NCBI GenBank assembly: GCA_036510225.1
Contig: DATCEH010000008.1
Span: 17,172-81,171, forward strand
Direction of reading: 5' to 3'
From: Palsa-513 sp036510225
Lineage (GTDB): Bacteria; Actinomycetota; Thermoleophilia; Solirubrobacterales; Solirubrobacteraceae
Length of the DNA stretch: 64,000 nucleotides
A program made the translations under genes and the position numbers. The notes under the pieces were generated by a model, which saw only the letters and a list, made by a program, of their open reading frames with translations, was not told where the DNA came from and did not search any database. Shown here one piece after another: positions 14,701 through 24,320 of this stretch (positions are counted from its first letter, which is position 1; every line of letters begins with the position of its first letter).

Positions 14701-16587
14701 GTGGCCCGTCCCGCGACGCAAGAGGCTGAGAAACCCGCGCGGGACGACGACTCTCGAGCGATCGACGCTCCGGGCCGCCTGCCGAGCAGCGCTGCGGCGT
14801 TGGTAGCCTTGGCCCTGATCACGGCAGCCGCGGCGACGCTGCGCCTGAGCTCGCTCCGTGCGGTCCCGCCCGACCCGTTCTACGACGCCGCCGTGCGGAG
14901 CATGTCGCAGTCGCTGCACAACTTCTTCTTCGGCGCCTACGAGCCGGCCGGAAGCGTCTCGATCGACAAGCCGCCGATCGACCTCTGGCTCCAGGTCGTC
15001 TCGGTGAAGCTGTTCGGGTTCGGCCCGGTGGCCCTCAAGCTGCCCCAGGCGATCGCCGGGACGCTCGCCGTCCCCCTGCTCTACGACGCCGTGCGCCGGG
15101 TCTTCGGCTCGCTCGCCGGCCTCGCGAGCGCGCTCGTCCTCGCGGTCCTGCCGATCGCCGTGCTGACGGCGCGGAGCGACACGATGGACTCGGTGATGAT
15201 GCTGCTCAGCGTGCTGGCGCTCTGGCTGCTCGTGCGCTTCATGCAGGACCAGCGGGCGCGGTGGCTCTACCTCGCGGCCGCTGCGATGGGCCTGGCGTTC
15301 AACGTGAAGCTGTTCCAGGGACTCGTCGGACTCCCGGCCCTGGCCCTGCTCGCGTGGTCGGCCGGGTCCACCAGGCGGCTTCGGCGCCTCGGGCTGGCCA
15401 GCGGCGTCTTCGTCGCGGTCGCGCTGGCCTGGCTGACGGCGACGCTGGTCGTCCCGAACGCCCCCTATGCGATCGGCTCGACGAACGGGTCGGCGTGGAA
15501 CGCGGCGTTCGTCTTCAACGGCTATGACCGGATCGCGAGCCCAGCGACTCAGTCGGCTCTCAACGGCCCCGATTCGACCGGCCCGACCAAGCCGGCCGGT
15601 AACAGCGAGCAGCAGCGGGCGACCGTCCCGATCGGCACGCCCTCGGCGCTGCGGCTCTTCGATCACGACGGCCCGCTCTCGGGTCTGCGCCTCGGCTTCG
15701 TCCTGCTGGCTGCGCTCGGCCTCGGCCTCGCCGCGCTGATCGCGTCGCTGCGCATCGCCGAGCAACGTGTCGTGGCCGCGTCCCTGCTCGTGTGGCTGGG
15801 GACCGGGGTCGTCCTGTTCAGCGCGATGGCCCGGCTGCACCCTCGCTATACCGACGGCTTCACGCCGGCCGTCGCCGCAGCCGCCGGCATCGGGCTGGCC
15901 TGGATCGCACGGAAGGCGTCGGCGAACGGGCCCGGCGGGCTTGCCTGCCGGCTCGTCGGCGGGCTGACCGCGGTCGGCCTCGTCCTCTACGGACACTTCC
16001 TGCTCGGCGGGGGCAGCGATATCTGGAAGCTCACGGCACTGGCCGCAATCGCGGCGATCCTCGCGGCGATCGTCCCGCTGCCGGCGTCGCTCGCCCAGAG
16101 CCGTCCTCTGCGCGGGCCGGTGCTCGCCGGGGCGCTCGCCGTCGCGACGCTCGTGATGCCGGTGGCGATCGCACGCGGGCTCGCCATCCACCACGAGGAC
16201 GACGCTGGTCACGTCGGCGCGATGGCCCCGTCGCAGACCGCCTCGCTCAGCGCATACCTGCACGCTCACGGGGACGGCGCTCACTACGAGCTGGCGAGCG
16301 CCGCGGCGACTCAGGCCGGCGCGCTGATCGCCCGCGATGGCCTGCCGGTGCTCGTGCTGACGTCATACAACGCCCGCCCCCTCGTGCCCGTCAGCCGACT
16401 TGCCGAGCTCGTCGCGAGCGGCGCCGTTCGCTACGCACTGCTCGAGGGCGGCTGCGGTCCTCGGACCTCGCGCCAGCTGGCCCAGTGCTCGAGCGACGCA
16501 GCGTGGGTACGCGCCCACGGACAGGATGTCTCGAAAGCGGCGGGATTGACCCGTCCAAGACTCCTCTGGCGCCTGAGAAGACGCTAA
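14701..16587 (+). CDS. GT39/ArnT-like membrane glycosyltransferase
   Basis: 628 residues from GTG at 14701. About twelve membrane helices. The first outside loop carries PPDPFYDAAVRSMSQSLHNF and EPAGSVSIDKPPIDLWLQVV, with the D and DKPP residues characteristic of the GT39/PMT_2 group (ArnT and actinobacterial relatives). A second typical block is LTARSDTMDSVMMLLSVLAL. These enzymes use polyprenyl-phosphate sugars to glycosylate lipids or proteins on the outer face of the membrane. A soluble C-terminal domain (~500-628) follows. It stands 10 bp before a two-component system and is probably co-transcribed with it. Confidence 0.85.
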   Translation: MARPATQEAEKPARDDDSRAIDAPGRLPSSAAALVALALITAAAATLRLSSLRAVPPDPFYDAAVRSMSQSLHNFFFGAYEPAGSVSIDKPPIDLWLQVVSVKLFGFGPVALKLPQAIAGTLAVPLLYDAVRRVFGSLAGLASALVLAVLPIAVLTARSDTMDSVMMLLSVLALWLLVRFMQDQRARWLYLAAAAMGLAFNVKLFQGLVGLPALALLAWSAGSTRRLRRLGLASGVFVAVALAWLTATLVVPNAPYAIGSTNGSAWNAAFVFNGYDRIASPATQSALNGPDSTGPTKPAGNSEQQRATVPIGTPSALRLFDHDGPLSGLRLGFVLLAALGLGLAALIASLRIAEQRVVAASLLVWLGTGVVLFSAMARLHPRYTDGFTPAVAAAAGIGLAWIARKASANGPGGLACRLVGGLTAVGLVLYGHFLLGGGSDIWKLTALAAIAAILAAIVPLPASLAQSRPLRGPVLAGALAVATLVMPVAIARGLAIHHEDDAGHVGAMAPSQTASLSAYLHAHGDGAHYELASAAATQAGALIARDGLPVLVLTSYNARPLVPVSRLAELVASGAVRYALLEGGCGPRTSRQLAQCSSDAAWVRAHGQDVSKAAGLTRPRLLWRLRRR

Positions 16588-16597
16588 TTTCCAGTCC

Positions 16598-17311
16598 ATG
16601 CCAGCGAACGCCCCGACGCTCGAGATCCTCGTCGTCGACGACGAGGTCGCCCTGCGCGAGATGCTCGAGCGCTCGTTCACCCGCGAAGGTCACCGCGTGA
16701 CGGCGGTGGCAGACGGGACATCGGCGATCGAACGGGCCGGGAGCGACCATTTCGACGTGATCCTGCTCGATGTCGCGCTGGGGTCGGGCCCCAACGGATA
16801 CGACGTCTGCCGGACGCTGCGAGCCCGCCGGAATGTCGTGCCAATCATCATGCTGACGGCGCTCGACAGCGAGGCTGACGCGGTGCAGGGGCTCGAAGCC
16901 GGAGCTGACGACTACGTGACGAAGCCGTTCGGCCTGGCCGAGCTCCGCAGTCGCATCCGGGCCGTCCTGCGCAGGGCCGGCCCCCGCGGCCTCGGCGGGT
17001 TGGGTGGCGAGGTGCTGAAGATCGCCAGTATCAAGCTCGACCGGGCACAGCGCGAGGTCAGCGTCGACGGAGTCCCCGCGAAGTTGACGTTCTCCGAGTT
17101 CGAGCTCCTCTCGTGCCTGATGTCCGAGCCGCAGCGCCTCTTCAATCGCCAGGAGCTCCTCCGTGCGATCTGGGGGGATTCGGCCTACCGGGATCCGCGG
17201 GCGATCGACGTTCACATCCGCCACCTCCGCGAGAAGCTTGAGCAGCGGCCAGACGAGCCGCGTCTGATCCTCACCGTGCGGGGCGCCGGGTACCGCTTCG
17301 CGGAGCGCTGA
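16598..17311 (+). CDS. OmpR/PhoB-family response regulator
   Basis: 237 residues. Receiver domain with acidic pocket VVDDE, phospho-acceptor Asp58 (VILLDVALG), TA switch (IIMLTALDS) and Lys (YVTKPFG); C-terminal winged helix (LTFSEFELLSCLMSEPQRLF to DVHIRHLREKLE and VRGAGYRF). The stop codon overlaps the start of the histidine kinase gene (TGATG), so the two are translationally coupled. The preceding glycosyltransferase gene ends 10 bp upstream, suggesting an envelope-related regulon. The signal is unknown. Confidence 0.95.
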   Translation: MPANAPTLEILVVDDEVALREMLERSFTREGHRVTAVADGTSAIERAGSDHFDVILLDVALGSGPNGYDVCRTLRARRNVVPIIMLTALDSEADAVQGLEAGADDYVTKPFGLAELRSRIRAVLRRAGPRGLGGLGGEVLKIASIKLDRAQREVSVDGVPAKLTFSEFELLSCLMSEPQRLFNRQELLRAIWGDSAYRDPRAIDVHIRHLREKLEQRPDEPRLILTVRGAGYRFAER

Positions 17312-18732
17312 TGCGCCATTTCGGCCTCCGTCCGCGCCTCCTCGCCGCGCTGGTCCTGACGAGCGCGGTATCGCTGGGGTTCGCGGCTATCGCGCTGCTC
17401 TCGCCCCTGAAGAACAGCCTGCGTCAGGACAGCACGACGACCGTCCTGGCGACGGTCGGCGCGGCGATGCCCGGCTTCGAGGAGATCGACCCTGACCCGG
17501 CGACGCCCGGGCAACTCAACCCGGCCTCCCTGAGAACCCAGGTACGCTCGCTAGAGCTCCGCTCGGGCGGGCGGGTCGCGGTCTTCGACTCGCAGCTGAA
17601 GCCAGTCGAGAACTCCGACCTCGACCCCGACCTGCCGCTGTCGGTCAGCGACGTTGCGCTCAGCCTGAAGACGCACCGCCGACTCAACCTAATCGACCAC
17701 GGCGACCTCGTCGTCACGCAACCCGTCGAGATCCTCCACCAGCCGTACGTCGTCGAGCTGCGAAAGCATCTGGAATACGTCCAGGAGGCGACGCGTGTGG
17801 TCGGCAGCGTCTTCCTCAAGGCAGCCGCCGTCGGCCTCGCGGTCGCCCTGCTGCTGGGGATCGGGCTCTCGGCCACGCTCGTGCGCCGCCTCGAGCGCCT
17901 GCGCGACGCGACGCGCAACCTCGACCGCGGCGGAATCGACGCCGTCCTCAAACCGGACGACAGCCCACACGACGAGATCGGCGAGCTGACCCGTGCGTTC
18001 ATCGGTCTGCAGGAACGCCTGCGCCACCAGGAGAGCGCGCGGCGGGCGTTCGTAGCCACCGCGTCGCACGAGCTGCGGACGCCGCTGGCTTCGCTGGACG
18101 GGATGCTCGAGTTGCTGGCCGACGACCTCGCCGGCGACCCGATCGATGTCGACGACGCCCGGCGGCGACTGACTCACGCCCAGGAGCAGTCTCGCCGACT
18201 CGGCAATCTCGCAGCCGATCTGCTCGACCTCAGCCGGATCGATGCTGACGTCGAGCTGCGGAGCGAGCCGATCGAGTGCTTCGAGCTGGCGCGGGCCGTC
18301 GCGGCCGAATTCGACCGCCGGGCGTCCGAGCGTGACGTCAGCCTGAGCATCGAACCCGCGACGATGTCGTGCTGGGCCGAGGGTGATCCGGGTAGCGTGG
18401 CACGGATCGTGCGCATCCTGCTCGACAATGCGCTCCGCGCCGCGCCATCCGAGTCCACCGTGAGCGTGGCGATCGACGGCGCCAGACAGTGGACCCAGAT
18501 CGAGGTCCGCGACCGGGGACCAGGGGTTCTGCCGGCCGAGCGCGACCTGATCTTCGAGCGCTTCCAGCGCGGCAGCGGCCGCGGCGGCGAAGGGGGCTTC
18601 GGACTCGGCCTGGCGATCGGCCGGGAGCTCGCCACGAGAATGGGCGGCTCGCTCGAGCTCGTCGACGACGCTCAGGACGGAACGGTCTTCCGGCTGCGGC
18701 TGAAGACGGCCCTCGTGGCGGTGGCGGTGTGA
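17311..18732 (+). CDS. Membrane sensor histidine kinase with HAMP domain
   Basis: 473 residues. N-terminal helix (LLAALVLTSAVSLGFAAIAL), extracytoplasmic sensor ~150 residues, second helix near 165-190 (AAAVGLAVALLLGIGLSATL), HAMP, dimerisation domain with phospho-acceptor His253 (ATASHELRTPLASL), and an HATPase domain with N-box (RILLDNALRAAPS), G1 (DRGPGVLPAERDLIFERF) and G2 (GGFGLGLAIG). The start overlaps the response regulator stop, and its own stop overlaps the start of the RNase D gene (GTGA). It would phosphorylate the neighbouring regulator. Confidence 0.95.
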   Translation: MRHFGLRPRLLAALVLTSAVSLGFAAIALLSPLKNSLRQDSTTTVLATVGAAMPGFEEIDPDPATPGQLNPASLRTQVRSLELRSGGRVAVFDSQLKPVENSDLDPDLPLSVSDVALSLKTHRRLNLIDHGDLVVTQPVEILHQPYVVELRKHLEYVQEATRVVGSVFLKAAAVGLAVALLLGIGLSATLVRRLERLRDATRNLDRGGIDAVLKPDDSPHDEIGELTRAFIGLQERLRHQESARRAFVATASHELRTPLASLDGMLELLADDLAGDPIDVDDARRRLTHAQEQSRRLGNLAADLLDLSRIDADVELRSEPIECFELARAVAAEFDRRASERDVSLSIEPATMSCWAEGDPGSVARIVRILLDNALRAAPSESTVSVAIDGARQWTQIEVRDRGPGVLPAERDLIFERFQRGSGRGGEGGFGLGLAIGRELATRMGGSLELVDDAQDGTVFRLRLKTALVAVAV

Positions 18733-19898
18733 GCGCGGAGCTCGTCGAGCTGGCCGAACGAGCGCGTCGGGTCGGGCGAATCGGTGTCGACACGGAGTTC
18801 GTCGGCGAGGGCCACTACAGGACCCTGCTCTGCCTGATCCAGCTGGTCGTCGAGGACGACGCGGGCCTGACGGTCCTCGTGGTCGATACGCTCGATCACT
18901 CGATCGACCTCGCTGCGCTGGCCGCGGTGCTCGCCGACCCGGAGGTCGAGGTCGTCGTCCATGCGGGGCGCCAAGACGTCGCGCTGCTGCGCCGGTGCCT
19001 GCCGACCGAGGTCACGCGACTCTTCGACACGCAGATCGCCGCGGGGTTCGCGGGTTTGCCGGCTCAGGCCGGCTACGACACGCTGCTGCGCGAGGTGCTT
19101 GGCGTCAATGTGCAGAAGACGGCGAGCTACACCCGCTGGGATCGGCGTCCGCTCAGCGACGAGCAGGTTGGCTACGCGCGGGAGGACGTTCTCCACCTGC
19201 TCGACCTCTCGACCGAGCTGCAGCGGACGCTCGCGGCAAGCGGTCGCCTGGAGTGGGCGCGCGAGGAGTGCCGCGCGCTCGAGCACGCGAGCGACTCGCG
19301 CGATCCAGACCAGGTCTTCGCCCGGCTGCCGCGGATCAACTCGCTGAAGGCGTCCGCCCGGGCCGTGGCGCGTGAGCTTGTCGAATGGCGGGAGCGTGTC
19401 GCCGCCGATCAGGACCGGCCGGCGTCGACGGTGCTCAACGACGCCGCGGTCGTCGAGCTCGCCAAGCGGCGACCGCGGTCGGCCTCGGAGCTCGACCAGA
19501 TCCGCGGCGTAAACCCGGGAAGCCTGCGCCGTCGCGGGGCCGAGCTGCTGGCGGCGATCGACCGGGGCACGCGGCGCGATCCGATTCCGGCCGAGGCGCA
19601 GCACCACGAGCCGAACTCACCGCTCGACGCCCCGCTGATCGCCCTCTGCGAAGCCCTCGTCCGGGCACGGGCGCTCGAGGGCCAGCTCGCGTACGAGCTG
19701 ATCGCCGCGCGGGCCGACCTCCAGCGCATCGTCACCAGCGTGCGAGCCGGGCGCGGCGAGCCTCAGCTCCGGACGCTCGACGGCTGGCGTCGCGAGCTGG
19801 TTGGCGCCGAGCTGCTCGAGCTGCTCGGAGGCCGCCACGCGCTGGCGGTCGGCGCCGACGGGCGACTTGCGGTGAGTGCGGCCGTCCAGGTAGGCTGA
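18729..19898 (+). CDS. rnd: Ribonuclease D with HRDC domain
   Basis: 389 residues from GTG at 18729 overlapping the kinase stop by 4 nt. A DEDDy 3'-5' exonuclease: Exo I GVDTEFVGEG (D, E), Exo II VVVHAGRQDVALL (D), Exo III YAREDVLHLLDL (Y and D). C-terminal HRDC domain from ~200 (DPDQVFARLPRINSLKASAR; RRPRSASELDQIRGVNPGSL) and a further helical region. RNase D trims tRNA and structured RNA 3' ends. Coupling to a two-component system is unusual but probably reflects only compact gene packing. Confidence 0.9.
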   Translation: MSAELVELAERARRVGRIGVDTEFVGEGHYRTLLCLIQLVVEDDAGLTVLVVDTLDHSIDLAALAAVLADPEVEVVVHAGRQDVALLRRCLPTEVTRLFDTQIAAGFAGLPAQAGYDTLLREVLGVNVQKTASYTRWDRRPLSDEQVGYAREDVLHLLDLSTELQRTLAASGRLEWAREECRALEHASDSRDPDQVFARLPRINSLKASARAVARELVEWRERVAADQDRPASTVLNDAAVVELAKRRPRSASELDQIRGVNPGSLRRRGAELLAAIDRGTRRDPIPAEAQHHEPNSPLDAPLIALCEALVRARALEGQLAYELIAARADLQRIVTSVRAGRGEPQLRTLDGWRRELVGAELLELLGGRHALAVGADGRLAVSAAVQVG

Positions 19899-19908
19899 CG
19901 CCCCGCCT

Positions 19909-21666
19909 ATGGGAAAGCGCGACGCGGCCGGCCGGGTCGTCATACAACGGTCCCGCGCTCGGCGGGCACAGCAGGCCGCTCTGGCGATCGCGTGTATAGC
20001 GCTCGCCTGTGTGCTCCCGGCGAGCGCCGTGGCCTCGGTCTCACAGAGCTCGATCTTCCAGGACGACGACCTCCTGATCTACAACACGACGGCCGGCACC
20101 CAGCAGACGATGCAAACGCTGGCGCTGCTCGGGGTCCAGAGCATTCGCGTCTCGGTCTACTGGCGAGTGGTCGCCCCGGACCCGCTGTCGACGACGCGGC
20201 CGGCCAACTTCGACGCGTCGGACCCGGCCGCCTACCCGGCCGATGCTTGGTCTCGCTACGACCAGGTCGTCGAGGACGCCCACGCCCTGGGAATCGCCGT
20301 GAATCTCGACATCACGTCCCCGGCGCCGCTCTGGGCGACCCAGACGCCGGATCGGGCCGACATCGCCAACACCTACGACCCGTCGGGCCCCGAGTTCGGG
20401 GCGTTCGTGCACGCGGTGTCCGAGCGCTACAGCGGCACCTACGTGCCGCCACCGCCCGCCAGTTCCACTCCCACTCCGGCCCCTACACCGTGCGTTGGTC
20501 TGCTCGGCTGCCTGTTCAACCCGAACGGCACTGGTAGCAGCCCAGCCCCTCCACCGCCGCCGATCGTCACGACCACGCCGCTCCCGCGCGTGAGCAGCTG
20601 GTCGATCTGGAACGAGCCCAACCAACCGGGATGGCTGACGCCACAGTGGGCTCCGGACGCGGCCGGTCACCTGGTCGAGCGCTCGCCGGCGCTCTACCGG
20701 AGCCTCGTCAACGCCGGCTACGCGTCGCTCCTGCAGACCGGGCACGGCTCGGACACGATCTTGATCGGCGAGACCGCCCCGAAGGGCCTCTCGGTGCGCG
20801 GCGAGACCCGGGCGATCTCACCGCTGCTGTTCATCCGCGATCTGTACTGCGTCAACTCGAAGCTCCAGCCGCTGGCCGGCTCGCGGGCCTCCGCGCTTGC
20901 CTGCCCGGTGACTGCCGCCCAGTCGGCGGCCTTCCCCGCGCAGAACCCCGGGCTCTTCAAGGAGACGGGCTGGGCCCATCACCCGTATGAGCTGACCTTC
21001 GCTCCGACGGTCTCGACGAAGAACTCGGACTTCGTGACGATCGCCAACCTGAGCCGGCTCGGGACGACCTTCGACGGCATCGAGCGGGCATATCACCGCT
21101 CCCGCCAGATCCCGTACTACCTGACCGAGTTCGGCTACATGAGCGACCCGCCGAGCCCGGTCGGGGTCTCGCTCAGCCAGCAGTCGGCCTTCCTGAACCA
21201 GGCGGAGTTCATCGCCTACAGCAACCCCCGAGTCCGCGATCTCTCGCAGTTCCTCCTGCAGGACTCACCGCCGATCGCGTGCACCCGATGCTCGGATCCA
21301 GGCGGGTATGGCTCGAGCTTCGAGACTGGCCTGGAGTTCCAGGGCGGCAAGCCGAAGCCGAGCTTCGCGGCCTACCGGATGCCGATCTTCCTGCCGTCAC
21401 CGACCGTGAAGAAGGGCGCCAAGCTGCGCGTCTGGGGACTCGTCCGCCCGGCTCCGCACGGCGCCGCGGTCAGCGTCGCGATCCAGTTCCGTCCGGGGAC
21501 GACGGGCGCGTTCAAACGGATCGCGACCGCCCGGACCAAGTCGCATCCGGCCTATCTCGACACGCACGTCAGCCTGACTCGGTCGGGACAGCTCCGCCTG
21601 GCCTGGCGGGATCCGACGACCCACGCAGTGATCTACAGCCGGGACGTCAGCGCCACCGTGAGGTGA
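19909..21666 (+). CDS. Secreted glycoside hydrolase-like protein (clan GH-A TIM barrel)
   Basis: 585 residues. Signal peptide (AALAIACIALACVLPASAVA), then a TIM-barrel domain starting SIFQDDDLLIYNTTAGTQQT. Candidate acid/base Glu is in SSWSIWNEPNQPGWL and candidate nucleophile in YYLTEFGYMSDPP, the spacing and motif forms of clan GH-A enzymes (GH39/GH5-like). A Pro/Thr/Ser-rich insertion with two cysteines (~180-215) splits the barrel. The last ~90 residues (LRVWGLVRPAPHGAAVSVAI to SRDVSATVR) form a beta-sandwich-like module. Substrate unknown; likely an exported polysaccharide-active enzyme. Confidence 0.72.
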   Translation: MGKRDAAGRVVIQRSRARRAQQAALAIACIALACVLPASAVASVSQSSIFQDDDLLIYNTTAGTQQTMQTLALLGVQSIRVSVYWRVVAPDPLSTTRPANFDASDPAAYPADAWSRYDQVVEDAHALGIAVNLDITSPAPLWATQTPDRADIANTYDPSGPEFGAFVHAVSERYSGTYVPPPPASSTPTPAPTPCVGLLGCLFNPNGTGSSPAPPPPPIVTTTPLPRVSSWSIWNEPNQPGWLTPQWAPDAAGHLVERSPALYRSLVNAGYASLLQTGHGSDTILIGETAPKGLSVRGETRAISPLLFIRDLYCVNSKLQPLAGSRASALACPVTAAQSAAFPAQNPGLFKETGWAHHPYELTFAPTVSTKNSDFVTIANLSRLGTTFDGIERAYHRSRQIPYYLTEFGYMSDPPSPVGVSLSQQSAFLNQAEFIAYSNPRVRDLSQFLLQDSPPIACTRCSDPGGYGSSFETGLEFQGGKPKPSFAAYRMPIFLPSPTVKKGAKLRVWGLVRPAPHGAAVSVAIQFRPGTTGAFKRIATARTKSHPAYLDTHVSLTRSGQLRLAWRDPTTHAVIYSRDVSATVR

Positions 21667-21744
21667 CGCGTGGTTGGGCCGAGCGGTCTGGGACACCGGA
21701 CAGCGCATCGCCGTGACCGGACCCGACAGCGTGGCTACAGGTTC

Positions 21745-21960
21745 CAGAACCTCGCAACAGCGTGAGATCAGTGCTTCGCCGGGGGCGAGACCGGGGAGCG
21801 GTTCACGCTCACCGCCGACCGCCGGCAGTCGTCGAACTGGTTTCACTGCGACGCCGGCGGGCCGTGCCGGTCGAAGAGGCGCGAAACGCCGCCGCTCGCC
21901 ATGCGGCGGATGCCGGCCTGCTCCGAGATCTTTGTTCGTTGCGGACACGACGGACGAGCA
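21745..21960 (+). pseudogene. Relic of a Phd-type antitoxin gene
   Basis: Short stretches in different frames recall a Phd antitoxin: YRFQNLATA followed by an in-frame TGA, then DQCFAGGETGERFTLTADRR, then, one frame over, PPAVVELVSLRRRRAVPVEE. In intact Phd proteins the order is ...LRQNLATYL..., AGExFTVTxRGRPVAELVPLRRR. A nonsense codon plus at least one frameshift have destroyed it. It lies directly before a frameshifted VapC, so the whole module is dead. Recognition is by motif order only. Confidence 0.55.
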
Positions 21961-22475
21961 TGAGGGCCCTCTGCTGGACACGTCGTTCTGTCGCCAAGGA
22001 GTCAAGCCGAGCGCTTGGCCAGATGCCCGGGGTCACTGAGACCGACGTCTCAGTCGTCACCCTGGCCGAGCTGACGATTGGAGTACTGGTGGCGGCGGAT
22101 GGCGACCGGGCCGGCCGTGTCGCGACGTTGTCGGCGGTCGAGTCAACCTGGGACCCGCTCCCCGTGGACGCGGAGGTTACGCGAGCGTTCGGGCGGATAG
22201 TGGCTGACCTGCGGGCCCGGGAGCGCCGCGTGCCCATCCTCGACGCGCTGATCGCCGCGACTGCGATCGTCCAGGGAATCCCCGCCGTCACGCAGGACCG
22301 CGACTACGACGCGATTCTCGGCCTCGACGTTGTGCGGGTATTGAGGGAAGGGCCCGCCGCGACCGCCGACTCACTTGGTGAGTGTCGGGCGTCAACCCCC
22401 GGGCAGCTGAGGACCTCCTCCGCACGCGCACGCTCCCCGGCCATCTTGGAAGGCGTATCGCGATCAGTCAGCTAG
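21952..22475 (+). pseudogene. VapC-type PIN toxin gene broken by a frameshift
   Basis: The first PIN motif GPLLDTSF is in one frame (from about 21965); the rest, VAKESSRALGQMPGVTETDV, SVVTLAELTIGVL, RVPILDALIAATAIVQGIPA and VTQDRDYDAILGLDVVRV, is in another. The shift falls at about 21985-21990, where one extra base (or two missing) separates LLDTSF from VAKES. Intact relatives read LLDTSxxIAKES. All four acidic PIN positions are still recognisable. No good start codon precedes it. The partner antitoxin is also a relic. Confidence 0.8.
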
Positions 22476-22703
22476 GCCGGCGCCGACAGACGCGCAGGTC
22501 GCGCCTGTGTCCTGCGAACCATTCTGACCGGGGAAGGGGAGGCTGTCGTCGGAGCTCTGCCGATGACCCTCTTCGCTACGCCGCGATCTGCGAGCGCGAC
22601 GTCAGCGCAAGCGTGAAGTGACACCGGGCCACCGCCGACGCGACACTCGTCGTGCGCGCTGCTCGGCAGGTCCAGGGTGCCCAGCATCGCCGCTCGTCCC
22701 CGC

Positions 22704-24320
22704 TCAACAGCCGCTCGTCGGATCTGGCTCGGGGAGCGGATAGACCGGCGTGCACTCGGTGTACTGGCTGACGTGGAACACGCCGACGGCGTTGGCCAAG
22801 GAGTAGTTGTTGAGGCTGACGTTCTCGAGCAACGTCGCGGCGTTCAGCGTGACGTTGTCGCCGATGGCGTTGCCTTCGAATACGAGGCCGCTGATCGTGA
22901 CGTCGCTCGTCGGCGCGTAGAGGAACATCGACTCGGTCAGGCTGCCGCCGATCGTGACGGTCGTCCCGTGCGCGGTCCCGTTCCCGACGACGTAAAGCTG
23001 GAACTGACTCGAACCGGTCAGGCTCGTGACGCCGCCGACCAGATTGGACACGCCGACCGTGCTGTTGAAGTTGCCCTGGTTGGAGCCGAGGCCGTTGCCC
23101 GAGCACCGGCTCGACGTCGGGCTGTCGATGAAGACGCGGACCGGGGTCGAGGTGCTCGACGTGATGTTCGCGGTGACGCTGCCGCCGGTCGCGTTGAAGT
23201 TGCAGAGGATGTAGTCCCCAGGCGTCAGCGTCATCGTGTTGCGGGTCAGGGTGACGGTGTTCGTCGTCGGATCGTACGCCCTCGTCCCGCCACCGCCGTT
23301 GTTGCCTCCGAGCGTCGTCGCGGTCACGCCACTCGGGAGGCTCGGGACGACGCAGGCGCTTGGGCAGCCGGTGTCGTCGACGCTCACTGCCTGCCGACTG
23401 ACCGAGCTGGCCTGAGGGGTGAACGTCTCCAGCACCGGCAGGAAGACGTCCGCCTTGCTGAAACCCCCGCCGTAGGTCACGTTTGCGGTGAGGCCGCTCA
23501 GGTTGAGGAGGTTGGTGCCGGTGATGGTCGCGGCCTTGAGACCCAGACATATCACCGGGCAGACCCCGGGGATCGAAAGGTTGCCATTCGTCCGCATGTC
23601 GCCGGTCACCGCGATCACTGCGCCATTGAGCGTCAGGTTGCCGGCGGCCTCGATGAGTTGAAACGGATCGACCGGGGCGAGCGTCGCCATCACGCGGCGC
23701 ACCACGCAGCCGGAGGTCGGAGCCGTCGCCAGCGTCGGTCGACTGGATGAGCAGGTCGATGAGTTGCCGTTGTCCTCGACGCCGACGGCGACGACCTTCG
23801 GATGGAGGACGACGTTCGGGCCGACCGTCGTGGCGCCGCCGACCTGCTGCATCTCGTAGAAGGCGTGGTTGCCGACCTGGACCGTGTCGCTGATCGGGCT
23901 GGAGACACCCGATCCGTCGGGAAGCGCGCACGCCCCGGTGGCAAGGTTCGCCTCGGCCTGTACCGTGAAGGCCGTGATCACACCGGAAAGACTGGTCTGC
24001 GGGATCACGCAGTCTGCCACGTTGGCCAGAGCGCCGCTGAGCAGGCCCGCGGTGAAGTTGACGTTCGAGAGATTGATCTGGTTGAACCGGTAGATACCCT
24101 GATCCACTCCGGCGTCGGCCGCCTGGAGCGCACGCTGGCTGCGCGTGTCGCGGGTTGTATGACTGCGTGAGTCGAGCGTCTCGACGAGAGCTACCGTCGC
24201 GAAGGCCAGGGAGACGATCAGGACGAGCAGCGCGATGATCATCACGAACCCCTCCTCACCGGACGCCCGCTGGCGCAGCGCGTTCGAGGCCCGACGACAG
24301 CTGCTGCAGCGCTGGTTCAT
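22704..24320 (-). CDS. PilX-like pilus assembly protein with large secreted domain
   Basis: 538 residues; start at 24320 overlaps the preceding gene's stop by 4 nt (ATGA). N-terminal region RASGEEGFVMIIALLVLIVS LAFATVALVE is a prepilin-like/PilX hydrophobic helix following a Gly; DTRSQRALQAADAGVDQGIY is the PilX-type 'AxxAAdAG' segment. The rest is an Asn/Thr/Gly-rich, repetitive beta-rich region (~200-500) with five or more cysteines, ending FHVSQYTECTPVYPLPEPDP. It is the third gene of a PilW-PilV-PilX-like operon and probably sits in the minor-pilin tip complex, possibly as an adhesin. Confidence 0.75.
   Translation of the reverse strand: MNQRCSSCRRASNALRQRASGEEGFVMIIALLVLIVSLAFATVALVETLDSRSHTTRDTRSQRALQAADAGVDQGIYRFNQINLSNVNFTAGLLSGALANVADCVIPQTSLSGVITAFTVQAEANLATGACALPDGSGVSSPISDTVQVGNHAFYEMQQVGGATTVGPNVVLHPKVVAVGVEDNGNSSTCSSSRPTLATAPTSGCVVRRVMATLAPVDPFQLIEAAGNLTLNGAVIAVTGDMRTNGNLSIPGVCPVICLGLKAATITGTNLLNLSGLTANVTYGGGFSKADVFLPVLETFTPQASSVSRQAVSVDDTGCPSACVVPSLPSGVTATTLGGNNGGGGTRAYDPTTNTVTLTRNTMTLTPGDYILCNFNATGGSVTANITSSTSTPVRVFIDSPTSSRCSGNGLGSNQGNFNSTVGVSNLVGGVTSLTGSSQFQLYVVGNGTAHGTTVTIGGSLTESMFLYAPTSDVTISGLVFEGNAIGDNVTLNAATLLENVSLNNYSLANAVGVFHVSQYTECTPVYPLPEPDPTSGC

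Noticed and set aside
14689..16284. Long minus-strand frame of 531 codons opposite the GT39-like gene
   Set aside because: Arg/Gly/Glu-rich composition typical of a GC-driven antisense shadow; the plus strand has a clear membrane enzyme.
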